In this document: in pieces, positions 39,880 through 48,218 of the stretch | How positions within the stretch are numbered: the stretch's first letter is position 1 | How the letters are laid out: each line of letters opens with the position of its first letter | DNA from: Curtobacterium sp. 458 | GTDB lineage: Bacteria > Actinomycetota > Actinomycetes > Actinomycetales > Microbacteriaceae | NCBI RefSeq assembly: GCF_030406605.1 | Contig: NZ_CP129104.1 | Coordinates: forward strand, 3,548,687-3,612,686 | Reading direction: 5' to 3' | DNA: 64,000 bases | The notes under the pieces: generated by a model | Databases searched by the model: none | What the model saw: only the letters and a program-made list of their open reading frames with translations | What the model was told of the DNA's origin: nothing | Translations under genes and position numbers: made by a program

Positions 39880-42750
39880 TCAGTTCCCCACGATCACGGC
39901 GCCGTCCTCGGGCGCGTCGCCCTCGGTGGACGCCGGTGCGCTGATGCTCGGCGACGACACCCGTCGGGAGCGCGAGCGGCCCTGACCGGGCTGCTTCGGC
40001 TCCGGGAGCGCGTTGAGGACCGAGTCGAGCAGCGACTCCGCGTCCGCTGCGGGCACGGCGCGGGGCTCGCGCTTCGTGACGGCGACGGGGATGTCGAGGA
40101 TCGCGACGGTGTTCTCGGTCGGGGTCACCGGGGCGCTCGAGCTGACCCGACGACGGACCGGGGCGGTCGAAGCCGGGGCAGCCTCGGCGCTCGGTGCCGC
40201 CGCGACGGGGGCGTCCGCGACCGGAGCGGCATCGGCCGACGCGTCCGCGTCCGCACTCGACGACGTCGACTCGCCGACGGCCACGGCCCCGGACTCGTCG
40301 ACGGACGTCGAGACACCGGTGACCTGCGGCTCGCCGCCGCTGCGGCTGCCACGACGACGACGGCGCTTCGGAGCACCCGAGGACTCGGCGGGAGCCTCGG
40401 ACGACGACGACGAGGACGAGGACGTCGACGAGGCGGGTGCCTCCGGAGCGGACTCCGGCGTGGCCGGGTCCGCGACACCGGTGACGGCGACGCCGGTCAC
40501 AGCGGCGGCCTCGGCGGCTGCGCGCTCCTCGTGCGGCAGGGTCGACGCCGCGATGCGGGACAGCGCGTTCTTCACGTCGTCGGTGATCTGGTGGGTCTGC
40601 GAGCCGTGGCCGTTCGACGAGGAACCGCCGTTGCCGTTCGAGCCACCGTTGCCGTTGCCGTTGCCACCGTTGCCGTTCGACCCGCCGCCGTTGGTGCCGC
40701 GGCTCTTCCGACGACCCTTCGAGGGGCCGGGGTCGGCGTTGTTGTCGTTGACCTTCGCGTTGACCTCCTCGAGCGACTCGCGGAGCCCGACGCCGATCTT
40801 CTTGCGGGTCATCTGCACGAGGCCGAGCGAGGTGACCTCGGCGACCTGGTGCTTCGTGCGGTCGCGGCTCAGGCACTCGACGAGTCGACGCAGCACGAGG
40901 TCGCGGTTCGACTCGAGCACCATGTCGATGAAGTCGACGACGATGATGCCACCGATGTCCCGCAGACGGAGCTGACGGACGATCTCCTCGGCGGCCTCGA
41001 GGTTGTTCTTCGTGACGGTCTCCTCGAGGTTGCCGCCGGACCCGACGAACTTCCCCGTGTTGACGTCGACGACCGTCATGGCCTCGGTGCGGTCGATGAC
41101 GAGCGAACCACCGGAGGGCAACCAGACCTTGCGGTCGAGGGCCTTCTCGATCTGCTCGTTGAGGCGGTACTCCTCGAAGGAGTCCGGGCCGTCGTAGATC
41201 TCGACGCGGTCCTTGAGGTCCGGCGCGACGGCGTCGAGGTAGTCCTCGATGGTCCCGCGTGCGGCGTCGCCGTCGATGATGAGCTTGGTGAAGTCCTCGT
41301 TGAAGACGTCCCGCACGATCTTGACGAGCAGGTCGGGCTCGGAGTGCAGCATGACCGGCGCGTGCCCGTTCGCGACCTTCTTCTGGATCGCCTCCCACTG
41401 GCTCGTGAGGCGCTGCACGTCGCGGGTGAGCTGCTCCTCGGTCGCGCCCTCGGCAGCCGTGCGGACGATGACGCCGGCGTGCTCGGGGAGGACCTCCTTG
41501 AGGATCTTCTTCAGGCGCGCACGCTCGGTGTCGGGCAGCTTGCGGGAGATCCCGTTCATCGAGCCGTTCGGCACGTAGACGAGGTAGCGACCCGGCAGCG
41601 AGACCTGCGAGGTCAGGCGGGCACCCTTGTGGCCGACCGGGTCCTTCGTGACCTGGACGAGCACCTTGTCGCCGGGCTTGAGCGCCGACTCGATGCGCCG
41701 ACCGTGGCTGGTGTCCACGGAGTTCCAGTCGACCTCGCCCGCGTAGAGCACGGCGTTGCGACCGCGGCCGATGTCGACGAACGCCGCCTCCATCGAGGGC
41801 AGCACGTTCTGCACCTTGCCGAGGTAGACGTTGCCGATGAGCGACACGTTGTGCGACTTCGTCACGTAGTGCTCGGCGAGCACGCCGTCCTCGAGGACGC
41901 CGATCTCGATCTTCTGCGAGCTGGAGCGCACGATCATCTGGCGGTCGACGCTCTCGCGGCGGGCGAGGAACTCGTCCTCGGTGATCACCTGACGGCGACG
42001 GCCGGCGTCACGGCCGTCGCGCCGGCGCTGCTTCTTGGCCTCGAGTCGCGTCGACCCCTTGATGCGCTGCGGTTCGGTGATGAGCTCCGGCTCGCGCTCG
42101 CGCTCGCGCTCGCGCTCACGACGGCGCGGCTCGGCCTGCTCGGCGGCACCACCGAACGAGCTGCCCCCGCGACGGCGGGAACGGCGACGGCCGCCGCCCT
42201 GCTCGTCCTCGTCGTCCTCGGGAGCCGAGCGGGGCGCACGCTGCGGCAGGTCCGGGAGGACCGGCGCGTGGAAGATCAGGCTCGTCGTGCTGGTCGCGCG
42301 GGGGACGAACGGCTCGTCCGCAGGCTCCGCCGGACTGGAGGCACTGCTCGCGTCCGCCGCGGCGGTCACGTCCGTCTCCGGTGTGGCGGCGACCGCCGTG
42401 GCGGCGTCGTCCGTGGCGACCACCGGCAGGTCGCCGGTGAGGGTGCTCACGTCGTGCGGCTCGTCACCGCCCGCCGTCGCCTCGACCGCGACCGACACCG
42501 CGGGTGCCGCGTCGTCGGTCAGCGCGACGGTCTCGGTGCCGACCTCCGCCGGAGCGTCGGCGACGGGCGCCTCCGCGGCCGACGCGGCGACGGCCTGCGA
42601 GCCGGCCGCCTGCTCGACGGGGGCCGACTGCTCGACGTCACCCCGGGCCTCCAGGTCGGCCGAGCGGGCTCGGCGACCGCCGAACAGGCGGCTCCGGCGC
42701 TTCGGCGTCTCGTCGTTCTTCGTGTTGTCGTTGTTGTTCTGCTCCACCAT
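39880..42750 (-). CDS. rne: Ribonuclease E/G family endoribonuclease
   Basis: A 956-residue RNase E. It has an acidic, disordered N-terminal extension with an ERERERER run (about 1-250), then the S1 domain (IEIGVLEDGVLAEHYV...), the RNase H-like and DNase I-like catalytic region (SLVIDRTEAMTVVDVNTGKFVG and IGGIIVVDFIDM hold the metal aspartates), and a long C-terminal scaffold of Gly/Asn and Ala/Ser repeats. At the Zn-link position after SLGLVQMTRKKIGVGL (about residue 650) no cysteines are present. ATG at 42750 is taken as the start because a GAGGAG lies 12 nt upstream and the extra codons before it look spurious. Confidence 0.92.
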   Translation of the reverse strand: MVEQNNNDNTKNDETPKRRSRLFGGRRARSADLEARGDVEQSAPVEQAAGSQAVAASAAEAPVADAPAEVGTETVALTDDAAPAVSVAVEATAGGDEPHDVSTLTGDLPVVATDDAATAVAATPETDVTAAADASSASSPAEPADEPFVPRATSTTSLIFHAPVLPDLPQRAPRSAPEDDEDEQGGGRRRSRRRGGSSFGGAAEQAEPRRREREREREREPELITEPQRIKGSTRLEAKKQRRRDGRDAGRRRQVITEDEFLARRESVDRQMIVRSSSQKIEIGVLEDGVLAEHYVTKSHNVSLIGNVYLGKVQNVLPSMEAAFVDIGRGRNAVLYAGEVDWNSVDTSHGRRIESALKPGDKVLVQVTKDPVGHKGARLTSQVSLPGRYLVYVPNGSMNGISRKLPDTERARLKKILKEVLPEHAGVIVRTAAEGATEEQLTRDVQRLTSQWEAIQKKVANGHAPVMLHSEPDLLVKIVRDVFNEDFTKLIIDGDAARGTIEDYLDAVAPDLKDRVEIYDGPDSFEEYRLNEQIEKALDRKVWLPSGGSLVIDRTEAMTVVDVNTGKFVGSGGNLEETVTKNNLEAAEEIVRQLRLRDIGGIIVVDFIDMVLESNRDLVLRRLVECLSRDRTKHQVAEVTSLGLVQMTRKKIGVGLRESLEEVNAKVNDNNADPGPSKGRRKSRGTNGGGSNGNGGNGNGNGGSNGNGGSSSNGHGSQTHQITDDVKNALSRIAASTLPHEERAAAEAAAVTGVAVTGVADPATPESAPEAPASSTSSSSSSSSEAPAESSGAPKRRRRRGSRSGGEPQVTGVSTSVDESGAVAVGESTSSSADADASADAAPVADAPVAAAPSAEAAPASTAPVRRRVSSSAPVTPTENTVAILDIPVAVTKREPRAVPAADAESLLDSVLNALPEPKQPGQGRSRSRRVSSPSISAPASTEGDAPEDGAVIVGN

Positions 42751-43087
42751 GGAACTGGTGCACTCCTCGGCCCCGCTCGCGCCCTGTCGGGCGGCGGGAA
42801 TTCTCGTGTGGCGGGTGGCGTCCACGCCCCCGTGCTCGTTGTCGTTCGCGACCGGTCCGCGGCAACTTGTGGTGCGTCCGCGCCCGTTCGTCCCCGGGCA
42901 CCCGGCCCGGGCTTCGCGGAGCGTCGGAGTGACGCGTGTTCCGGTCGCGGCACGCTCTCACCGTGCCTGTTCGGTCCGGGACCAGCCCGGAAAGCTCACG
43001 CCGCGTGACCGTGTCCGGTCGTGCGACCTCACCATCATCGCATGCCCCTCACGGAAACGACCGGATCGCGCGTGCGATGATGACCGC
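42751..43087. other. 337-bp divergent control region of rne and the VKOR gene
   Basis: No gene is supported. It should hold the rne promoter, which must lie far upstream of the start if the leader is long, as is common for rne autoregulation. On the plus strand GATGAT (43076-43081) lies 6 nt before the VKOR GTG. No operator or known leader structure was recognised. Confidence 0.5.
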
Positions 43088-43690
43088 GTGAGCACGCCGC
43101 GTACCCTCCACCGCCGTCCGATCGCGATGGGGGTGTTCCTGCTCGTGACCGGCGTCGTCGGGCTGTACGCGTCCTTCCGACTCGTGCTCGACGAGTTCGC
43201 GAAGTACGAGAACCCGAAGACCGCCCTGTCGTGCGACGTCAACGTGTTCGTGAACTGCTCCGACGTGATGACGAGCGCGCAGGGGCACCTGCTCGGCTTC
43301 CCGAACCCGCTCCTCGGTGTGATGGGCTTCGTCGCCCCGATCGCCGTGGCGGTCATGCTGCTCGCCGGCTTCCGGAACGGATCCCGGTGGTTCTGGGTCG
43401 TGTTCAACGCGGGGGTGTTCCTCGCCTGGGTCTTCGTGACGTGGCTGTTCACGCAGACCGTGTGGTTCATCGGGGCCCTCTGCCCGTGGTGCATGCTCGT
43501 GTGGTCGATGACGATCCCGATGTTCTGGGTGTTCACGATCTGGAACGCCGCACAGGGCCGCTTCGGCGCCGGGGTCCAGCGCGTCGGCAAGATCCTGCTG
43601 CCGTTCTGCTGGGCGTTCCCGCTCGCGAACTACCTCGTCATCGCGGTCTCGATCATCATCGTCTTCCCGCGCATCTTCCAGAGCTTCTAG
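43088..43690 (+). CDS. Vitamin K epoxide reductase (VKOR) family protein
   Basis: A 200-residue, four- to five-helix membrane oxidoreductase. The shuttle cysteines C49 and C57 (SCDVNVFVNCS) and the active CPWC at 132-135 are all present. In actinobacteria VKOR replaces DsbB: it reoxidises DsbA-like proteins using menaquinone. GTG at 43088 is 6 nt after GATGAT. The adjacent DsbA-like genes are its probable partners. Confidence 0.93.
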   Translation: MSTPRTLHRRPIAMGVFLLVTGVVGLYASFRLVLDEFAKYENPKTALSCDVNVFVNCSDVMTSAQGHLLGFPNPLLGVMGFVAPIAVAVMLLAGFRNGSRWFWVVFNAGVFLAWVFVTWLFTQTVWFIGALCPWCMLVWSMTIPMFWVFTIWNAAQGRFGAGVQRVGKILLPFCWAFPLANYLVIAVSIIIVFPRIFQSF

Positions 43691-43789
43691 GCAGGATCGA
43701 CCCCTCTCGGTGACACGTCACCGGATTCGTGGGGCCTTCCCAGCCAGGACGGCCGATCCACGCCGCCGGGGCACCTACGCTCGGGAACG

Positions 43790-44641
43790 ATGAGTGACGA
43801 CCAGGGCAAGAAGGCGCGGCGGGCCGAGGCACGGGAGCGTGCCCGGATCGCTCGCGAGAAGCAGCAGGCGCGCAGGCGCCGCAACCGCACGCTGACGATC
43901 AGCGGCATCATCGTGGGTGGCCTCGCGGTCGTCAGTGCGATCGTGCTGGTCATCGCGAACTCGGTGCAACCGGCGGGCCCGGGTCCGGCGAACATGGCGA
44001 GCGACGGCATCGTGCTGCACGGCGTCGACGGGAAGATCGAACCGGTCACGACGAAGGCGATCCCCGAGGGCGGGAAGCCGACACCGACGAAGCAGGACGA
44101 CTCGGTGGCGAACATCACCGTGTACTCGGACTACATGTGCCCGTACTGCAACCAGTTCGAGACCGCCCAGATGTCCCAGATCCAGCAGTGGGTCAAGGAC
44201 GGTTCGGCGACGCTCGAGCTGCACCCCTTCAACCTGCTCGACCGGGTGTCACAGGGTTCGAAGTACTCCACGCGTTCCGCCGCCGCGGCCGCGTGCGTCG
44301 CGAACGACGACCCGGACGACTTCCTCGCGTACAACACCGCGCTGTACGCGAACCAGCCGTCGGAGAACACCCGCGGCCTGACGAACGACGAGCTCGCGTC
44401 CCTGGCGGCGAAGGCCGGGGCAACGAGCAAGGACGTCGCGACGTGCATCACCGACCAGAGGTTCGCCGGGTGGGTCGCGGACGCCACCGACCGGGTGCTC
44501 AACGAGAAGCTCCCGAACTCGTCGCTCGACAAGCTGACCGGGACGCCGACCGTCATCGTCAACGGGAAGCAGTACAGCGGCTCGCTCACCGACACCGACG
44601 CGTTCTCGGCGTTCGTGCTGCAGAACGGCGGCAAGGCGTAA
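43790..44641 (+). CDS. DsbA-like membrane-anchored thiol oxidoreductase
   Basis: A 283-residue thioredoxin-fold protein. A basic, helical N-terminus (1-32) precedes one transmembrane anchor (35-57), then an extracytoplasmic DsbA domain with CPYC at 117-120 and the cis-Pro region GTPTVIVNG. Expected to introduce disulfides into exported proteins and be reoxidised by VKOR, 99 bp upstream. The ATG at 43790 is 8 nt after TACGCT (43776-43781). A second homologue lies convergently downstream. Confidence 0.92.
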   Translation: MSDDQGKKARRAEARERARIAREKQQARRRRNRTLTISGIIVGGLAVVSAIVLVIANSVQPAGPGPANMASDGIVLHGVDGKIEPVTTKAIPEGGKPTPTKQDDSVANITVYSDYMCPYCNQFETAQMSQIQQWVKDGSATLELHPFNLLDRVSQGSKYSTRSAAAAACVANDDPDDFLAYNTALYANQPSENTRGLTNDELASLAAKAGATSKDVATCITDQRFAGWVADATDRVLNEKLPNSSLDKLTGTPTVIVNGKQYSGSLTDTDAFSAFVLQNGGKA

Positions 44642-44663
44642 GGGCCAGCACCCCGCACTTCCA

Positions 44664-44710
44664 CGAGCAGCCCCTGCGCCGTCCCCCATGGACGGCACAG
44701 GGGCTGCTCG
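44664..44710 (+). terminator. Hairpin terminator after the DsbA-like gene
   Basis: Arms 44664-44684 and 44690-44710 pair over about 21 bp with one mismatch around a short loop, 22 bp after the stop codon. There is no T-tract. Confidence 0.75.
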
Positions 44711-44746
44711 CTGCGGGCGGCGAGCAGCGGGCCCGGAGCAGCCAGC

Positions 44747-44781
44747 GGCGGGCGGCAGGCGGCAGGCGGCAGGCGGCGGGC
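44747..44781. repeat. Heptamer array (GGCRGGC)x5
   Basis: Five 7-bp units run GGCGGGC, GGCAGGC three times, GGCGGGC. It lies in the 379-bp gap between two convergent DsbA-like genes, together with two terminators and the palindrome GGTTCGCGAACC (44824-44835). Confidence 0.85.
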
Positions 44782-44968
44782 GGACCGAGTGACGGGTCCT
44801 CCCCGGACGCTCTTGGCCGTTCCGGTTCGCGAACCCCGGACTCGGCACACCCCATCGGCCAGGAGCGGAACCGAACTCGCCTCCGCTCCATCGGTCCGTC
44901 GGCTCCGCCCCGGCGCCGATCGGCCGGGCCGGCAGTCCGCGGCCGGCCGGTGCATCGCTGCCGCGTGC

Positions 44969-45004
44969 ACGACGCCCCCGCTCCGGTCCGGAGCGGGGCG
45001 TCGT
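44969..45004 (-). terminator. Hairpin terminator of the second DsbA-like gene
   Basis: ACGACGCCCCCGCTCCGG pairs with CCGGAGCGGGGCGTCGT with one bulged C. It lies 16 bp after the stop of the minus-strand gene. Confidence 0.75.
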
Positions 45005-45020
45005 GTCCGTCGTGCGGGTC

Positions 45021-45869
45021 CTACTTCGCGGCGGCGTCGATCTTCGTGATGACGTCCGTGAGGTTCGCGAGCTTCTCGCCGTTCACGACGACGGTCGGCG
45101 TCCCGAAGCCCTGCGTGCCCTGCAGCGCGGGGTCGGCGAGCACGGCGTCGGTGGTCTTCGTCACCCAGCCCTTGAACTGCTCGGTCGACAGGCACTCCGA
45201 GAGCTTCGAGCCGGTCGCTCCGCCCTTCTTGACCAGGTCCGCGATCTGGTCGTTCGTGAGGCCCTTCGTGCCCTCCTCAGGCTGGTTGTCGAAGAACTGC
45301 GTCTGGACGTCCAGGAACTTGTCCGGGTCGTAGTTCGCGACGCACATCGCGGCGTTCGCGGCCCGGCTGGCGTACCGCGAGTTCTGGTAGTTGCGGTCGA
45401 GGATCGACACCGGGTGGATCGCGAGGGTGGCGTCGCCGGACTGCACCTTGTCGAGGATCTGGTCGGCGTACGCGGCCTCGAACTGCTTGCACACCGGGCA
45501 CGCCCAGTCGACGTACTCGACGACGGAGGCCGCCCCGTCGGCGTTCGCCGTCGGTGCGGGCGAGGCGGTGGCGTTCGCCGCCACGGCGCCGGTCTCCACG
45601 GGGGTGACCTTGCCGTCCTTGCCCGTGAACTGGATCGCGCCCGTGATCATGTTCTTCGGACCCGTCGCGGAGACGGTGTTCGCGCTGTTCACGTTCACCA
45701 CCACGATCGCGACGATGGCCGCGATCGCGATGATGCCCAGGCCGATGCCACCCTGCAGGAACCACTTGTTGCGACGCTTGCGACGGCGCTCCGCCTCGGC
45801 GCGCTGGCGGGCGACGTCACGTGCGTGGGCGCGCCGCTCGTTCTTGGTCGGTCGGTCGTTGTTCGTCAT
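45021..45869 (-). CDS. Second DsbA-like membrane-anchored thiol oxidoreductase
   Basis: A 282-residue homologue of the preceding gene product. A basic N-terminus (1-35), one anchor (about 38-60), and an extracytoplasmic DsbA domain with CPVC at 124-127 and the cis-Pro GTPTVVVNG. The different dipeptide between the cysteines (PV versus PY) suggests a different redox potential or partner. The ATG at 45869 is preceded by GCGAACGGC; no strong ribosome site. It follows ndk by 37 bp and may be read from that operon. Confidence 0.9.
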   Translation of the reverse strand: MTNNDRPTKNERRAHARDVARQRAEAERRRKRRNKWFLQGGIGLGIIAIAAIVAIVVVNVNSANTVSATGPKNMITGAIQFTGKDGKVTPVETGAVAANATASPAPTANADGAASVVEYVDWACPVCKQFEAAYADQILDKVQSGDATLAIHPVSILDRNYQNSRYASRAANAAMCVANYDPDKFLDVQTQFFDNQPEEGTKGLTNDQIADLVKKGGATGSKLSECLSTEQFKGWVTKTTDAVLADPALQGTQGFGTPTVVVNGEKLANLTDVITKIDAAAK

Positions 45870-45906
45870 GCCGTTCGCTCCTGCGGTCGCGCGTGTCGGT
45901 CGTCGC

Positions 45907-46326
45907 TCACGCGAACCAGAGGCCGAGCTCACGGGCCGCGGACTCGGTGGAGTCCGAGCCGTGCACGAGGTTCTGCTGGACCTTGAGGCCCCAGTCGCGG
46001 CCGAGGTCACCGCGGATGGTGCCGGGCGCGGCCGAGGTCGGGTCGGTGGTGCCGGCGAGCGAGCGGAAGCCCGCGATGACGCCGTTGCCCGCGACGCGGA
46101 CCGCGACGACCGGGCCGGACTGCATGAACTCCACGAGCGGCTCGAAGAACGGCTTGCCCTGGTGCTCCTCGTAGTGCGCGTCGAGCAGGTCACGCGGCGC
46201 GGTCAGCATCTTGAGGTCGACGATCTCGTAGCCCTTGGCCTCGATCCGACGGAGGATCTCGCCGGTGAGCTGGCGGGCGACGCCGTCGGGCTTGACGAGG
46301 ACCAGGGTCTCTTCGAAGTCGGACAT
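45907..46326 (-). CDS. ndk: Nucleoside diphosphate kinase
   Basis: A 139-residue NDK that equalises nucleoside triphosphate pools. The phospho-histidine is H122 in NLVHGSDS, and TLVLVKPDGV near the N-terminus and RGDLGRD complete the family pattern. The ATG at 46326 has AAGGAG 6 nt upstream. Last gene of the ileS-folC-DUF4233-ndk run. Confidence 0.97.
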   Translation of the reverse strand: MSDFEETLVLVKPDGVARQLTGEILRRIEAKGYEIVDLKMLTAPRDLLDAHYEEHQGKPFFEPLVEFMQSGPVVAVRVAGNGVIAGFRSLAGTTDPTSAAPGTIRGDLGRDWGLKVQQNLVHGSDSTESAARELGLWFA

Positions 46327-46359
46327 GCAGAACTCCTTGACGGGGTCGTGGGGTGGTGG

Positions 46360-46767
46360 TCAGCCCTCGCCGGCAGCGGCTCGTCGTGCGGCGTTCTGCC
46401 GGTCGAGCTGACCGCCCTTGACGAAGCAGTAGACCCACAGCGCCAGGAACACCGCGCCCACCGCGAACATGAACGGTTCGATGAAGCCGGTGGCGAGGAT
46501 GGCCGCCTGCAGCAGCCACCCGAACCATACACCGGCGCGGTTGCCGGTCAGCCGCGAGGCCAGCGCCAGCACGACGATCGCGCCGATGCCGCCGCCGAAC
46601 GCCACGGCCGGCGGCAGCGTCTGCTTCCCGAACGTCACGAGCATCGGGAAGAAGAACATCACGGCCTCGAGTCCGAGGGTGATCGCGAGCAGGCTCTCGC
46701 GGGCGCCGCGGTCGCGCCGCGGCTTCCGCTGACGGACCGGCCTGGAGGCGCGGTTCGGCTCGGTCAC
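46360..46767 (-). CDS. DUF4233 membrane protein
   Basis: A 135-residue, four-helix membrane protein (segments about 27-115) of the DUF4233 family, found between folC and ndk in Micrococcales. Function unknown. GTG at 46767 overlaps the folC stop by 4 bp. Its first codons contain the dispersed 14-mer GGCCTGGAGGCGCG in the opposite orientation (46739-46752), giving EPNRASRPV. Confidence 0.85.
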   Translation of the reverse strand: MTEPNRASRPVRQRKPRRDRGARESLLAITLGLEAVMFFFPMLVTFGKQTLPPAVAFGGGIGAIVVLALASRLTGNRAGVWFGWLLQAAILATGFIEPFMFAVGAVFLALWVYCFVKGGQLDRQNAARRAAAGEG

Positions 46768-48218
46768 TTCGTCGCGCCGTCCGCGTGCACCAGGTCCATG
46801 ACCGCGCCCACCATCACGATGGAACCGGCGACGAGGACGAGCGCGTCCTCGGCCTCCGCCTCGTCCGCGAGGTCCCGGGCCTCCTGGAGCGCCTGGTCGA
46901 GCGCCGGTTCGACGACGACTCGGTCGGCGCCGACCTCGTCGACCACGATGCGGGCGAAGGCGTCGGCATCGAGCGCCCGCTCCCCCGGCGGCTGGGTGAC
47001 GACGAAGGTCTGCACGGTGTCCTTGAGCGCCCGGACGAACCCGCGGGCGTCCTTGTCGCCGAGGATCCCGACGACGCCGACGACGTGCTCGGAGGGGAAC
47101 GCCACCGGCAGCGCGTCGGCGAGGGCCTTGGCTCCGTGCGGGTTGTGCGCGGCGTCGACGACGACCACGGGGTCCTGCGCGATGGGCTGGAGGCGCCCGG
47201 GGCTCGTCGCCGCGGCCAGCCCCTCGGAGAGCACGTCCTCGTCGAGCGCCTGCGAGCCGCGCCCGAGGAACGACTCGACGGCGGCGATCGCGACGGCGGC
47301 GTTGTGGGCCTGGTGCGCGCCGAACAGCGGCACGAACAGGTCGTCGTAGGTGCCGGCGAGGCCCTGCACGCTGACGAGTTGCCCACCGACCGCGGGCGTG
47401 TCGCTCGTGACCCGGAAGCCGGTGCCCTCGACCGACAGCGTCGACTCGGTGAGCTCGGCGGCCCGTTCGAGCTCGGCGAGGGCGTCCGGCGTCTGTGCAC
47501 TCGACACGACCGCGGAGGACGGCTTGATGATGCCGGACTTCGTGCGGGCGATCTCGGCGACGGTGCTGCCGAGCTGCTTCGCGTGGTCCATCGCGATCGG
47601 GGTGAACACCGCGACCTGGCTCTGCACGACGTTCGTGGAGTCCCACTCGCCGCCCATGCCGACCTCGATCACGGCGACGTCGACGGGCGCCTCGGCGAAG
47701 CACGCGAGCGCGAGGACGGTCAGCGCCTCGAAGAACGTCAGCGGCAGCTCGCCCTTCGCCGTGAGCTCCTCGTCGGTCATCTCGAGGATCGGCGCGATGT
47801 CGTCCCAGTTCTCGACGAACCGGTCCGCGGCGATCGGCTCGCCGTCGACGACGATGCGCTCCCGGATCGACACCAGGTGCGGGCTCGTCATGAGCCCGGT
47901 GCGGAGGCCGTGGGCGCGGACGATGCTCTCGGTCATCCGGGCGGTCGACGTCTTGCCGTTCGTGCCGGTGATGTGGATCACGGGGTAGGACAGGTGCGGG
48001 TCGCCGAGGAGCTCGACCGCGCGTCGGGTCGCGCTCAGCCGGTGCTCGGGCGCCTGCTCGCCGATCCGGGCGTAGAGGGCCGCCTGGACGCGGCGGACCT
48101 CGTCGTCGTCCCCGTCGACCGGGGACGGGTCGACCGGCGCCGGGCTCGCGGGCCCCGCGGGGATCTCGATGCCCTCGGCGTTCTCGTCGTCGTACTCGTG
48201 CTCGTTCTGGTCGCTCAT
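46764..48218 (-). CDS. folC: Folylpolyglutamate synthase/dihydrofolate synthase
   Basis: A 484-residue Mur-ligase-fold enzyme that adds glutamate to folates. After an acidic N-terminal extension of about 40 residues come the P-loop [11 protein letters not shown] (about 78-88), the acid [14 protein letters not shown] and the C-terminal domain motif [15 protein letters not shown]. The ATG at 48218 overlaps the ileS stop by 4 bp. Supplies polyglutamylated folate; pabB and a pabC-like gene are in the same window. Confidence 0.95.
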   Translation of the reverse strand: MSDQNEHEYDDENAEGIEIPAGPASPAPVDPSPVDGDDDEVRRVQAALYARIGEQAPEHRLSATRRAVELLGDPHLSYPVIHITGTNGKTSTARMTESIVRAHGLRTGLMTSPHLVSIRERIVVDGEPIAADRFVENWDDIAPILEMTDEELTAKGELPLTFFEALTVLALACFAEAPVDVAVIEVGMGGEWDSTNVVQSQVAVFTPIAMDHAKQLGSTVAEIARTKSGIIKPSSAVVSSAQTPDALAELERAAELTESTLSVEGTGFRVTSDTPAVGGQLVSVQGLAGTYDDLFVPLFGAHQAHNAAVAIAAVESFLGRGSQALDEDVLSEGLAAATSPGRLQPIAQDPVVVVDAAHNPHGAKALADALPVAFPSEHVVGVVGILGDKDARGFVRALKDTVQTFVVTQPPGERALDADAFARIVVDEVGADRVVVEPALDQALQEARDLADEAEAEDALVLVAGSIVMVGAVMDLVHADGATK

